A stretch of 64,000 nucleotides of DNA, taken from contig NZ_PIZU01000028.1 in assembly GCF_002838065.1 (NCBI RefSeq), positions 1 through 64,000 of the forward strand. The letters run 5' to 3'. The notes beneath the pieces were generated by a model, which searched no databases, was not told the DNA's origin, and saw only the letters and a program-made list of their open reading frames with translations. A program made the position numbers and the translations under genes. How positions within the stretch are numbered: position 1 is the stretch's first letter; each line of letters starts with the position of its first letter. This stretch comes from Mycobacterium hubeiense. Lineage in GTDB: Bacteria > Actinomycetota > Actinomycetes > Mycobacteriales > Mycobacteriaceae. Positions 33,689 to 42,737 of the stretch are shown piece by piece.

Positions 33689-34773
33689 CACAACACCACC
33701 ACCGAGCGCAGCACCTCACCGGCGTGCATCTTGTGAAATGCGTCTTCAACACCGTCGATGCCGATGCGCTCGGTGACGAACTGCTCCAGCGGCAACCGGC
33801 CCTGCAGGTACAGGGCGATCAGGGTGGGGAAGTCGCGCTCGGGCAGGCAGTCGCCGTACCACGACGACTTCAGCGAACCGCCGCGGCTGAAGAAGTCGAT
33901 CAATGGCATCTCCAGCCGCATGTCCGGCGTCGGAACACCCACCAGCACCACGGTTCCCGCCAAGTCACGGGCGTAGAACGCCTGCTTCCACGTCTCGGGT
34001 CGGCCGACCGCGTCGATCACCACGTCGGCGCCCCAGCCGTCGGTGAGGTCACAGATGGTGGCCACCGGATCCAGCTCGCGCGCGTTGACGGTATGCGTCG
34101 CGCCGAACTCCCGCGCCCAGTCCAGCTTCTTGTTGTCGGTGTCGACGGCGATGATGCGCTTGGCGCCCACCAGCGCAGCGCCGGCGATCGCCGCGTCACC
34201 CACACCGCCGCAACCGATCACCGCGACGGTGTCGTCGCGGCTGACCGCGCCCGTGTTCACCGCCGCACCCAGCCCGGCCATCACGCCGCAGCCCAGCAGC
34301 CCGGCCACCGCGGGATCGGCGGCCGGATCCACCTTCGTGCACTGCCCCTCATGCACCAGCGTCTTGTCGGCGAACGCGCCGATGCCCAGTGCCGGCGTCA
34401 GCTCGGTGCCGTCGGTCAGCGTCATCGGCTGCGACGCGTTGAACGTATCGAAGCAGTACCACGGCCGTCCGCGCTTGCAGGCCCGGCACTGGCCACACAC
34501 CGCCCGCCAGTTCAGGATGACGAAATCTCCGGGTTCGACGTTGGTCACCCCGGGCCCGACGGATTCGACGGTGCCCGCAGCCTCATGCCCGAGCAGGAAC
34601 GGGAACTCGTCGTTGATGCCGCCATCGCGGTAGGTCAGGTCGGTATGGCACACCCCGCACGCAATCACGTCGACCACCACCTCGCCCGGACCGGGATCGG
34701 GGATGACCACCTCCACCACCTCGACCGGCTCACCCTTCTTCCGCGAAATCACACCTCGCACCGTCTGACTCAT
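33688..34773 (-). CDS. mscR: Mycothiol-dependent formaldehyde dehydrogenase / S-nitrosomycothiol reductase
   Basis: A 361-residue zinc-dependent medium-chain dehydrogenase matching M. tuberculosis Rv2259 (MscR/AdhE2). Catalytic zinc ligands are in CGVCHTD and [15 protein letters not shown]; the structural zinc lobe is [15 protein letters not shown]. The NAD site [18 protein letters not shown] follows about residue 190. It detoxifies formaldehyde and S-nitrosomycothiol using mycothiol, the actinobacterial low-molecular-weight thiol. Co-transcribed with the MBL-fold gene. Confidence 0.93.
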   Translation of the reverse strand: MSQTVRGVISRKKGEPVEVVEVVIPDPGPGEVVVDVIACGVCHTDLTYRDGGINDEFPFLLGHEAAGTVESVGPGVTNVEPGDFVILNWRAVCGQCRACKRGRPWYCFDTFNASQPMTLTDGTELTPALGIGAFADKTLVHEGQCTKVDPAADPAVAGLLGCGVMAGLGAAVNTGAVSRDDTVAVIGCGGVGDAAIAGAALVGAKRIIAVDTDNKKLDWAREFGATHTVNARELDPVATICDLTDGWGADVVIDAVGRPETWKQAFYARDLAGTVVLVGVPTPDMRLEMPLIDFFSRGGSLKSSWYGDCLPERDFPTLIALYLQGRLPLEQFVTERIGIDGVEDAFHKMHAGEVLRSVVVL

Positions 34774-35236
34774 GAGCTACAACCTAGCGCCAGTCATGGT
34801 GGGGTCTCCGAAGAGTCGGTTTGAACGGGTCCGTAGCCAAGCGGCGACGTCGTGAGCATGAGTTGTCCACGTCTGCGCAGCTCATTGCTCAGCACCAACT
34901 GGTGGTCGCCGACGAGCGGGAAGTTGAGCCGCAGACGGATCGTCGCTTCGGCTTGTTGACTCGGCGACTGTGTCGACAATCCGCAAACGGTCGCGCCGAG
35001 CTCCAAGATCAAGCTGTTGAGATCTGCGGTCCGGTGGCTGGCAAATCGATGTCCGGGACGGTCCTTCCGATCAGACTTTCGCGTCCATGGCCGAGCTTTC
35101 GGCAATTCCCGTGACGTCTTCGGGGCGGTAACTCGACATGTGAATCCTTCGCGGCTGACTGCACTCCTTCTCGGAACGCCCAGCAACTGCGGCTATGGTA
35201 CGGACTCATCGGCAGATACGGTTGAAGCCGATTGAG
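34774..35236. other. Intergenic region between mscR and the LuxR-type gene
   Basis: 463 bases. A leftward open frame (34794-35186) and short rightward frames exist, but none has a family pattern, convincing start or ribosome binding site. I treat the stretch as divergent regulatory DNA or gene debris. Confidence 0.4.
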
Positions 35237-36853
35237 ATGGATACGCGCGTAGAGACTCGAACGGAGTTGCTGCTGGCGGCGCGCACCGCGTACGCACGGC
35301 GGGACTGGCATGCCTGCTACGAGGCGTTCGTGCAGGCTCGTGAAACCGTCGCGCTGAGCACCGACGACTTAGATGCGATGGCGGCGGCCGCATGGCGATT
35401 GGGCCACGGCAAGGAATCGCTTCGGGTCGCCGAACGGGTTTTTGCGCGGCTGGTCAGCACCGACCCGGAGGCAGCGGCGATGAAGGCCGTCGACCTCGGC
35501 TTGGCGTGGGTCACCCGCGGCGACCTCACCATCGCGCAGGGCTGGATGAACCGCGCACGGCGCATGCTCGACGGTTCACCCGAAGGGCCGACACACGGGT
35601 ACCTGGCCTACTTGGACGCGGTGATCGCTGCGATTCAACGCAACTCAGATGCGCTTGCGCAGCATGCGCAGACCCTGCGGAAAATATCCGGACGCATCGA
35701 CGTGCCGGCGATCACTGCGCTGTGTCACATCGCAGAGGCGCTGCAGGCGATCAACGAAGCGCGGACGGCGGAGGCGTACGGCCTCATCGATGAGGCAATG
35801 CTGCCGCTGTTGGCCGATGAGGTGCCCATCGACTGGGCCGGCGACATCTACTGCGTCGTGCTGAATCAATGCTTCCGGCTGGCCGACATGCCGCGGCTGC
35901 GTGCGTGGACGCAATCAATGGAGCGCTGGTGCAACCACTTTGCCGTTTCGACGAACTACGGCGGGGTGTGCGATGTACACCGGCTACAGCTACGGGCGGC
36001 CACCGACGACTACCGGCTGTTGGACGATCGGTTGGCCGCGGCCAGCCGATCGCTGGAAGAGGTCAACAGCCGGGCCGCCGGTGAGGGTTACTACCAACTC
36101 GGCGAAGTGCGCAGGCGGCGTGGGGATGTCGACGGCGCTTTCGCGGCATTCAGCGTCGCGAGGGCGTGTGGTGTCGAGCCGCAACCCGGTGAAGCGCTGC
36201 TGCGGTGCAGTCAGGGGGACCAGGAAACCGCCTGGACGGACCTGCGGGTCGCGCTGGCGGGTGAGGACCGACTGGGCCGGATGTGGTTATTGCGTGCGGC
36301 AGTCGAGGTGGCGCTGGCCCGTGGCGATCTCGACGAGGCCGAACGGCATTGCGGCGAACTGGAAGCCGGCTCCGAAGCGTTCGGCACCCCGGGGTTCCGG
36401 GCCTGGGCTGCACATGCGCGCGGCGCGATCCTGGTGCGCCGAGGCCGGTACACCGAGGCGCTGGCGGCGTTGAACTCGGCGCTGCGCGAGTACCGCACGC
36501 AACAGTCGCGCTACGAAACCGCCGAGGTCTACGAATGGATAGCGATCTCGCATAAGGCGCTCGGCGACGACGGCGCGTCCCGCGCCGACGCCGCCACTGC
36601 GGCGAACATCTACGCCCAGCTCGGCGTCGAGCCCGCGCCTGTGTGCGGCGCTGGTACACCTGGCGGCCTGACGAAGCGGGAAATCGAGATACTCCGACGC
36701 ATCGCGGACGGGGCCACCAATCGGCAGGTCGCCGAGCAGATCTGCATCAGTGAGAAGACCGTCGGACGGCACCTGGCCAACATCTACGCCAAGCTTGGGG
36801 TGTCGTCACGCACCGCGGCGGCGGCCTGGGCGCATCAGCGCAACGTGCTGTAG
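35237..36853 (+). CDS. LuxR-type transcriptional regulator with TPR-like region
   Basis: A 538-residue regulator from ATG 35237 (MDTRVETRTELL). About 460 residues of Ala/Leu/Arg-rich helical repeats of TPR type come first, with pairs such as AMAAAAWRLGHGKESLRVAE and AEVYEWIAISHKALGD. They are followed by a C-terminal LuxR HTH (LTKREIEILRRIADGATNRQ, EKTVGRHLANIYAKLGV). There is no P-loop at the N-terminus, unlike LAL/MalT proteins. The target may be the methyltransferase gene 85 bases downstream (context inference). Confidence 0.88.
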   Translation: MDTRVETRTELLLAARTAYARRDWHACYEAFVQARETVALSTDDLDAMAAAAWRLGHGKESLRVAERVFARLVSTDPEAAAMKAVDLGLAWVTRGDLTIAQGWMNRARRMLDGSPEGPTHGYLAYLDAVIAAIQRNSDALAQHAQTLRKISGRIDVPAITALCHIAEALQAINEARTAEAYGLIDEAMLPLLADEVPIDWAGDIYCVVLNQCFRLADMPRLRAWTQSMERWCNHFAVSTNYGGVCDVHRLQLRAATDDYRLLDDRLAAASRSLEEVNSRAAGEGYYQLGEVRRRRGDVDGAFAAFSVARACGVEPQPGEALLRCSQGDQETAWTDLRVALAGEDRLGRMWLLRAAVEVALARGDLDEAERHCGELEAGSEAFGTPGFRAWAAHARGAILVRRGRYTEALAALNSALREYRTQQSRYETAEVYEWIAISHKALGDDGASRADAATAANIYAQLGVEPAPVCGAGTPGGLTKREIEILRRIADGATNRQVAEQICISEKTVGRHLANIYAKLGVSSRTAAAAWAHQRNVL

Positions 36854-36938
36854 GTGCAGCATTTGCACCAAGCCCGTCCCGGCGAATTTGCATAGTTTGC
36901 CCGATGTGGTGCGGAAGGGCGCGTCCTAGCGTTGAACC

Positions 36939-38019
36939 ATGACGACGCTAGACAACAATCCAGCCCAGGCCGAAGGCGCCGAAGAGTTCGCCGAACGGAT
37001 GATGGGCACGATCGACAGCGCTTGCCTTGCGGTTCTGATCAGCATCGGACACCAGACCGGGTTACTCGATGCGATGGCCGCGCTACCGGCGGCCACCAGC
37101 GACCAGATCGCCGACGCGGCCGGACTGAACGAACGATATGTGCGGGAGTGGCTGGGCGGATTGGTATCCGGCCGGATCGTGGACTACGACCCCGCGTCGT
37201 CGACGTACCTGCTGCCGCCCCACCGAGCGGCCGCGCTGACCCGGTCGGCGGGGCCGGACAATCTCGCCCGGGTGGCCCAGTTCATTTCGCTCTTCGGCGA
37301 AGTCGAGCAGAAGGTGATCCGCTGCTTCCACGAGGGCGGTGGGCTTTCCTATGACGAATACCCGCGGTTCCACGCGTTGATGGCCGAAGAAAGCGGCGAG
37401 GTATTCGACGTCGCGCTGATCGACGTGATCTTGCCGCTCGTCGACGGCCTGCCAGAGCGGCTGCGAGCTGGAGCCGATGTCGCCGACTTCGGTTGTGGCA
37501 GTTGGTCATGCGATCAACCTGATGGCGCAGACGTTCCCGAACAGCCGGTTTACCGGGATTGATTTCTCCGATGAGGGCCTGGCTACGGGCCGCGCCGAGG
37601 CCGAACGGATGGGCCTGACGAACGCAACCTTCGAGGCGCACGATCTGGCCGAACTCGACGTGACCGAGGCGTACGACGTCGTGACCGCGTTCGACGCTAT
37701 TCACGATCAGGCCCAGCCGGCCAAGGTGCTGAGAAATGTGCATAGGGCGCTGAAGCCCGGCGGCATCTTCCTGATGGTCGACATCAAGGCGTCAAGCCAG
37801 CTCGAAGACAACGTCGGCGTGCCGCTGCGGCCGTTCTTCTACACGGTGTCGACGATCCACTGCATGTCCGTGTCGCTGGCCTATGACGGCGCGGGGCTCG
37901 GCACGGTATGGGGCAAGCAGTTGGCCACCAAGATGCTGCGCGAAGCTGGCTTCGGCGACATCACGGTGACCGAGATCGAATCCGACGCGATGAATTACTA
38001 CTACGTCGCCCGCAAGTAG
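36939..38019 (+). pseudogene. Rv2258c-like winged-helix SAM methyltransferase with 1-base frameshift
   Basis: The first frame (36939-37562) gives an N-terminal winged-helix domain ([20 protein letters not shown]) and the beginning of the Rossmann domain up to [11 protein letters not shown]. It then runs into unrelated sequence. The +1 frame continues exactly with [20 protein letters not shown] to the natural end at 38019. The junction is GGCAGTTGGTCATGC near 37498-37507, where removing one T restores GSGHAIN, the SAM-binding loop. Restored, it would be about 360 residues, matching M. tuberculosis Rv2258c, whose gene also neighbours mscR. Inactive unless the extra base is a sequencing error. 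Confidence 0.85.
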
Positions 38020-38191
38020 CCTCGCTCATCAGCAGAACTACCGACGCGCTCCGTAGGTGATATCCATAAGTTGCCCGATGCGCGACGCCAGCCGCAGTTC
38101 ATACGGTCGGACCATGAGCGTGCAACCCAACCGGTCTCTGCTGCCACCGCGTACGCATTCGAGCACGGCCTCGTGTCATAAGCTCGCGTCG

Positions 38192-39016
38192 ATGTCTGCC
38201 CTCGATGTCGTGGCCGACTGGCCCGTCCGTAACGCCGCCGCGGCCGTCGTCGGGCCGTCCGGAGCCATCGCTTCCCGTGGCGACACGCGGCGCCCCTTCG
38301 CGCTGGCGTCGGTGACCAAACTCCTGACCGCCCGGGCCGCTCAGGTCGCAGTCGAGGAGGGCGTCGTCGAGCTGGAGACGCCGGCCGGTCCACCGGACTC
38401 GACGGTGCGTCACCTGCTCGCGCACACCGCGGGCTTCTCGATGCAATCCGCCGAGCTGCTCGCCAATCCGGGGCAGCGTCGCATCTATTCGAACTACGGC
38501 TTCCAGGTCCTGGCCGAGACCATGCAGCAGGCCTCGGAGATCGCCTTCGACACGTACCTGGTCGAGGCGGTGTTCGCGCCGCTCGCCATGGCCGACACCA
38601 CGCTGGAGGGCGGGGCAGTTGCGGCGGGGTTCGGCGCCACGTCGACGGTGGACGACCTGGCCGCATTCGCGCGGGACCTGCTGCGGCCGCAGATCGTGTC
38701 GGAGCAGATGCACGACGAGGCCACGAGTGTGCAATTTCCGGGCCTGGACGGTGTGCTCCCCGGCTTCGGCATCCAACGCCCCAACGATTGGGGGCTGGGC
38801 TTTGAGATCCGGGGCGCGAAGTCGCCGCACTGGACCGGCTCGGCCAATTCGGCGCGCACCTACGGGCATTTCGGCCAGTCAGGGACGTTTTTGTGGGTCG
38901 ATCCGGACGCCGGCCTGGCCCTGGTGGCACTCACCGATCGCGGTTTCGGCGACTGGGCCCACCCGCTCTGGCCCGCCCTGTCTGACAGTGTCCTGAGAGA
39001 ATTTGCCGCAGACTAG
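38192..39016 (+). CDS. Serine hydrolase, beta-lactamase/DD-peptidase fold (Rv2257c-like)
   Basis: A 274-residue protein from ATG 38192 (MSALDVVADW), chosen over longer frames because family similarity starts there. SxxK nucleophile in ALASVTKLLT (about residue 48), YSNYG (YxN) near 107, and HFGQSGTFLWVD (HxG) near the end. No signal peptide, so it is probably cytoplasmic and acts as an esterase or amidohydrolase rather than a secreted lactamase. The synteny equals M. tuberculosis Rv2257c. Confidence 0.88.
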   Translation: MSALDVVADWPVRNAAAAVVGPSGAIASRGDTRRPFALASVTKLLTARAAQVAVEEGVVELETPAGPPDSTVRHLLAHTAGFSMQSAELLANPGQRRIYSNYGFQVLAETMQQASEIAFDTYLVEAVFAPLAMADTTLEGGAVAAGFGATSTVDDLAAFARDLLRPQIVSEQMHDEATSVQFPGLDGVLPGFGIQRPNDWGLGFEIRGAKSPHWTGSANSARTYGHFGQSGTFLWVDPDAGLALVALTDRGFGDWAHPLWPALSDSVLREFAAD

Positions 39017-39123
39017 CGCAACAGGGGCCTCACAAGGCACAATAGACACGCACGACACAGCTGTAATTCGGATCCGCCAGGTCGTTGGGGAAGACGTCCC
39101 TCGTGGAGCCGAAGGAGCAGCAA

Positions 39124-39636
39124 ATGCGTGCGTCGAACCAGTTCGCCGACGCGGCGACAGGTGTGGTGTACATCCATGCCTCGCCCGCCGCGGTGTGCCC
39201 GCATGTCGAGTGGGCGTTGTCGTCGACCCTGCAGGCACGGGCGAACCTCAAGTGGACGCCACAGCCGGCGATGCCCGGACAGCTGCGCGCGGTCACCAAC
39301 TGGGTGGGCCCCGTGGGCACCGGCGGCCAGCTGGCCAACGCGCTGCGCTCCTGGTCGGTGCTGCGGTTCGAGGTGACCGAGGACCCGAGTGCCGGCGTCG
39401 ACGGCCATCGCTGGTGCCACACCCCGCAATTGGGACTGTGGAGCGGAGCGATGAGCGCCAACGGCGATGTGATGGTCGGCGAGATGCGGCTGCGTTCCTT
39501 GATGGCCTCGGGCGCCGACACCCTTGCCGCCGAACTTGATTCGGTGCTCGGCACGGCGTGGGACGAAGCCCTGGAACCCTACCGCGACGGCGGAGCAGGC
39601 GCCGAGGTCAGCTGGCTCAGCCGCGGAGTGGGCTAG
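39124..39636 (+). CDS. DUF3145 protein (Rv2256c-like)
   Basis: A 170-residue conserved actinobacterial protein from ATG 39124, with AAGGAG upstream. Visible blocks are GVVYIHASPAAVCPHVEWAL, LKWTPQPAMPGQLRA and WCHTPQLGLW. No known function. The 3' end overlaps the convergent lipid kinase gene by 20 bases. Confidence 0.9.
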   Translation: MRASNQFADAATGVVYIHASPAAVCPHVEWALSSTLQARANLKWTPQPAMPGQLRAVTNWVGPVGTGGQLANALRSWSVLRFEVTEDPSAGVDGHRWCHTPQLGLWSGAMSANGDVMVGEMRLRSLMASGADTLAAELDSVLGTAWDEALEPYRDGGAGAEVSWLSRGVG

Positions 39637-40525
39637 GCCGCAGGATCTTCAGCGCACCGGGTACCGCCGATACTTCGACGGGTAGCGGGCAGACGTATTC
39701 GCCGTCGGCGTAGGCGTTGATGCCGGGGCACTCCACGGTGATTGTGCGGGCGCGCTCGGTGCGTACCTCGTCGAGCTCGACGTGCGTGCCCTTGAATACC
39801 GTGGGGAACAACCGAATCAGCTTGGTGCGCGACGCCGAAGCGACCATCGTGACGTCCAGCTGTCCGTCACGCGGGTCCGCGTCGGGGCAGATCCGCATCC
39901 CGCCGCCGTAACTCTTGGTGTTGCCGAACGCGGCGAGCGTCAGCTCGGTTTCCAGCTCCCGGCCGTCGAACGTGAGCCGAAACGGCAGGAGCCGCAACTT
40001 GGACAGCTCGGCGAGCATCGCCAGGTTGTAGCGCATCCGGCCGTGCGGCCACCGCATGCGATTGGTCCGGTCGGTGACCAGCGAGTCGAACCCCGCGGCC
40101 ATCACCGTGCCGAACCACTTGTCGGTGCCGTCGGCGCCCTTGATGCGGCCGAGGTCGACGGTCTCGACGGCTCCGTCGACGACGACGTCTGCGGCGGCCT
40201 CGGGATCTTTTGTGGGAATACGGAATTCGCGAGCATGGTCATTGCCGGTGCCCGCGGGGATGATGCCCATCGGTACATCGGATAACGCCAGCACCTGCAG
40301 CGCCAGTGAGATGATGCCGTCGCCGCCGACCACCACCAGCGCGTCCATCCCGCGCTCGAGCGCGCCTTCGACCAGCCGTCGCGCGTGTTCGGCATCGGTG
40401 CCCGCGATCGCCACGACGTCGACGTCCCGCCGGTGCAGCTGTGCCACCGCGCGTTCGGCGGCGTGCGGTGCACTGCCGTGGCCCGACGCCGGGTTCGTCA
40501 ACACCGTGACACGGCCGATGCTCAT
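39617..40525 (-). CDS. Diacylglycerol kinase-family lipid kinase (Rv2252-like)
   Basis: A 302-residue DAGK-catalytic-domain protein from ATG 40525. TNPASGHGSA, nucleotide motif VVVGGDGIISLAL, PAGTGNDHAREF and C-terminal CPGINAYADGEYVCPLP are diagnostic. It phosphorylates diacylglycerol or a related lipid at the membrane face. M. tuberculosis Rv2252 has this activity and affects phosphatidylinositol mannoside synthesis. It starts inside the stop of the flavoprotein gene (ATGA), so the two are coupled. Confidence 0.92.
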   Translation of the reverse strand: MSIGRVTVLTNPASGHGSAPHAAERAVAQLHRRDVDVVAIAGTDAEHARRLVEGALERGMDALVVVGGDGIISLALQVLALSDVPMGIIPAGTGNDHAREFRIPTKDPEAAADVVVDGAVETVDLGRIKGADGTDKWFGTVMAAGFDSLVTDRTNRMRWPHGRMRYNLAMLAELSKLRLLPFRLTFDGRELETELTLAAFGNTKSYGGGMRICPDADPRDGQLDVTMVASASRTKLIRLFPTVFKGTHVELDEVRTERARTITVECPGINAYADGEYVCPLPVEVSAVPGALKILRPSPLRG

Positions 40526-42135
40526 GGAATGAGCTTGCCCGGGTTGAGGATTCCGGCTGGATCGAGCGTGGCCTTGACCGCGCGCAGCACCTCGACGCCC
40601 AAATCGCCGACCTCGTCGCGCATCCACGGCCGGTGATCGGCGCCGACGGCGTGGTGATGGGTGATGGTGCCGCCGGTGCGCATCATCGCGTCGGACGCGG
40701 CAGCTTTGGCCTTGCGCCACTGGTCGATCGGATTGCCGCGCTGCCCGGCGACGACGGTGAAGTACAGCGACGCACCGGTGGGATACACATGCGAAATGTG
40801 GCACAGCACCAGGGCCGGCGTGCCGGATTCGGCCAGCGCAGTGGTCAGCGCCTCGGTGACCGCGGCCTTCAACGCCCCGATGTTGGACCAGTTGGTGGCG
40901 GTCTCCAGCGTCTCGCACAGCGCACCGGCGGACAGCAGGGAGTCGCGTAGGTACGGCGCGCCGAAGCGGCCGTGTTCCCATGCGCGCGCGGGCTCCTCGC
41001 CCAGCGACGTTCCGCCATGGGCCGCCAGCACCGCCCGCGTTTCGGCGTGCCGGCTCTCTGCATGGGCCGCCGTGCCCTCGAACATCGTGATGGCCAGGCA
41101 GCCGCCGGTGATGCTCTGCTCGCCAATGCTTTCCGTGGTGGCGAGGTTGACCCCGGTTTCGGCCTCGTCGGACAGGCGGATGACCGTGGGCCCTGTGCCG
41201 GTCTGGACGACGGCGCGTAGCGCGTCGGCGCCGGTCGCGAAGTCGGGGAACGACCACGCCTCGTAGCGGACCGCCTCCGGGATGCGGTGAACCCGAACGC
41301 GCACCCGGGTGATGATTCCGAACACGCCCTCGGACCCGATCAACAGCTGTCGCAGGTCCGGACCCGCGGCGGAGGCCGGTGCTCGGCCCAAGTCGAGCAC
41401 GCCGGCCGGCGTTACCGCGCGCAGGCCGCGGACCATGTCGTCGAATCGGCCGTACCCGGCCGAATCCTGGCCCGATGACCGCGTCGCCGCGAAGCCGCCG
41501 ATGGTGGCGAATTGGAAGCTCTGCGGGAAGTGCCCGAGCGTAAACCCATGTGCGCCAAGGAGTCGTTCGGCTTCGGGGCCTGTGACGCCCGCGCCGAGTT
41601 CGGCTTCGCCGGACACCTCGTCCAGCGCGTGAAGTTCGTTGAGCCGCCGCAGATCCAGCGACACCACGGCCTTGAAGTCGCCGCGGATCGGGTCCAGCCC
41701 GCCGACGACGCTGGTGCCGCCGCCGAAGGGCACGACGGCGATGCTGTTGCGCGCGCAATAGTCCAGGATCGCCGCGATCTCGTTCTCATCGCCGGGCAGC
41801 AGCACCGCATCGGGCGCGTCCTGCACACCGGAATCCTTGCGGCGCAACAAATCCAGGGTGGATTTGCCGCCGGCGCGCAAGAGCCGGCCGTGGTCGTCGA
41901 CCCGGCAGTAGGTGGCTCCGACGATCCCCGACAACGCGTCTCGGTTGCCGCCGGACAGCGCGGAAGGCCGCAACCGGACCTGCTCTTCGGCGGGCTCGGG
42001 GCGTGCGGTGTTGTCGACGCCCAGCGCCTGCTTCAGCAGGGTGCGAATTCCGTCGGACAGCGGCTTGGCGGCGGCCGGATCACCCCACGCATTCCATTTC
42101 ATCGGGGGCTCGAGATGGTCATCCGGTCGCGTCAT
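40522..42135 (-). CDS. FAD-linked oxidase family protein, alkyl-DHAP synthase-like (Rv2251-like)
   Basis: A 537-residue FAD-binding-4 flavoprotein. FAD domain motifs are PFGGGTSVVGGL, GHFPQSFQFATIGGFAATRS and GSEGVFGIIT. The C-terminal cap contains ICHISHVYP-like LCHISHVYPTGASLYF, the triple His THHHAVGADHRPW and the usual end LDPAGILNPGKLI. The HHH segment is characteristic of alkyldihydroxyacetonephosphate synthases, which make the ether bond of ether lipids; activity in mycobacteria is unproved. It is coupled with the lipid kinase and divergent from a TetR gene that precedes glpD. Confidence 0.85.
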   Translation of the reverse strand: MTRPDDHLEPPMKWNAWGDPAAAKPLSDGIRTLLKQALGVDNTARPEPAEEQVRLRPSALSGGNRDALSGIVGATYCRVDDHGRLLRAGGKSTLDLLRRKDSGVQDAPDAVLLPGDENEIAAILDYCARNSIAVVPFGGGTSVVGGLDPIRGDFKAVVSLDLRRLNELHALDEVSGEAELGAGVTGPEAERLLGAHGFTLGHFPQSFQFATIGGFAATRSSGQDSAGYGRFDDMVRGLRAVTPAGVLDLGRAPASAAGPDLRQLLIGSEGVFGIITRVRVRVHRIPEAVRYEAWSFPDFATGADALRAVVQTGTGPTVIRLSDEAETGVNLATTESIGEQSITGGCLAITMFEGTAAHAESRHAETRAVLAAHGGTSLGEEPARAWEHGRFGAPYLRDSLLSAGALCETLETATNWSNIGALKAAVTEALTTALAESGTPALVLCHISHVYPTGASLYFTVVAGQRGNPIDQWRKAKAAASDAMMRTGGTITHHHAVGADHRPWMRDEVGDLGVEVLRAVKATLDPAGILNPGKLIP

Positions 42136-42155
42136 GCGTTACAGTATTACATATC

Positions 42156-42737
42156 ATGTCAATCAGTAACGACACAGCGGTCGCCTCCATGGCTGATCGA
42201 ATCCTCGACGCCGCCGCGAACTGCGTCCTCGCCTACGGCGTCGATCGCGTCACGCTCGCCGAGATCGCCCGCCGCGCCCGGGTCAGCCGGCCGACCATCT
42301 ATCGGCGGTGGCCGGACATCCGCTCGCTGCTGGCGGCGCTGCTGACCAAGCGGATCGTCGGCGTGCTCGACGACGTGCCGAGCCGCGGGGTCGGCCGTGA
42401 GGCGTTGGTCGGGCGCATGGTCGCGGTGGCCGAGCGCCTGCGCCACGACGAGGTCATCATGGCGGTGCTGCATTCGGCGCCCGAACTGGCGATGGTCTAC
42501 ATCGCCGAGCGGCTGGGCACCAGCCAGCAGATCCTCATCGACGCGGTGGCCGGCGAATTGAAGCTGGCGCAGGAAGAGGGCAGCGTGCGCCAGGGCGATC
42601 CGCGCCAGCTCGCTGCCATGTGCCTGCTGATTACCCAGTCGACGATTCAGTCCGCGCAAATGGTGGAACCGATCCTGGACGCCGATGCGCTGGCCGTCGA
42701 ACTGGCCCACTCATTGAACGGATACCTGCGCCCGTGA
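42156..42737 (+). CDS. TetR family transcriptional regulator (Rv2250c-like)
   Basis: A 193-residue TetR protein from ATG 42156. The HTH is ILDAAANCVLAYGVDRVTLA, EIARRARVSRPTIYRRWPD. The remaining helical domain has LGTSQQILIDAVAGELKLAQ. Only 20 bases separate its ATG from the divergent flavoprotein ATG. That gap holds the near-palindrome GTTACAGTATTAC (42138-42150), so one bound dimer could shut both directions. The stop overlaps glpD (GTGA). Confidence 0.9.
   Translation: MSISNDTAVASMADRILDAAANCVLAYGVDRVTLAEIARRARVSRPTIYRRWPDIRSLLAALLTKRIVGVLDDVPSRGVGREALVGRMVAVAERLRHDEVIMAVLHSAPELAMVYIAERLGTSQQILIDAVAGELKLAQEEGSVRQGDPRQLAAMCLLITQSTIQSAQMVEPILDADALAVELAHSLNGYLRP

Noticed and set aside
34794-35186. 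Leftward open frame of 130 codons between mscR and the LuxR-type gene
   Set aside because: No recognisable family, no ribosome binding site, and composition unlike neighbouring genes; treated as intergenic.
36853-36869. GGTGCA-N5-TGCACC hairpin at the LuxR-gene stop
   Set aside because: Too short and without T tract to call as terminator; no second copy nearby to support an operator.
39617-41758. 713-codon leftward open frame
   Set aside because: The part upstream of 40525 is an out-of-frame shadow of the flavoprotein gene. The kinase is placed at 39617-40525.
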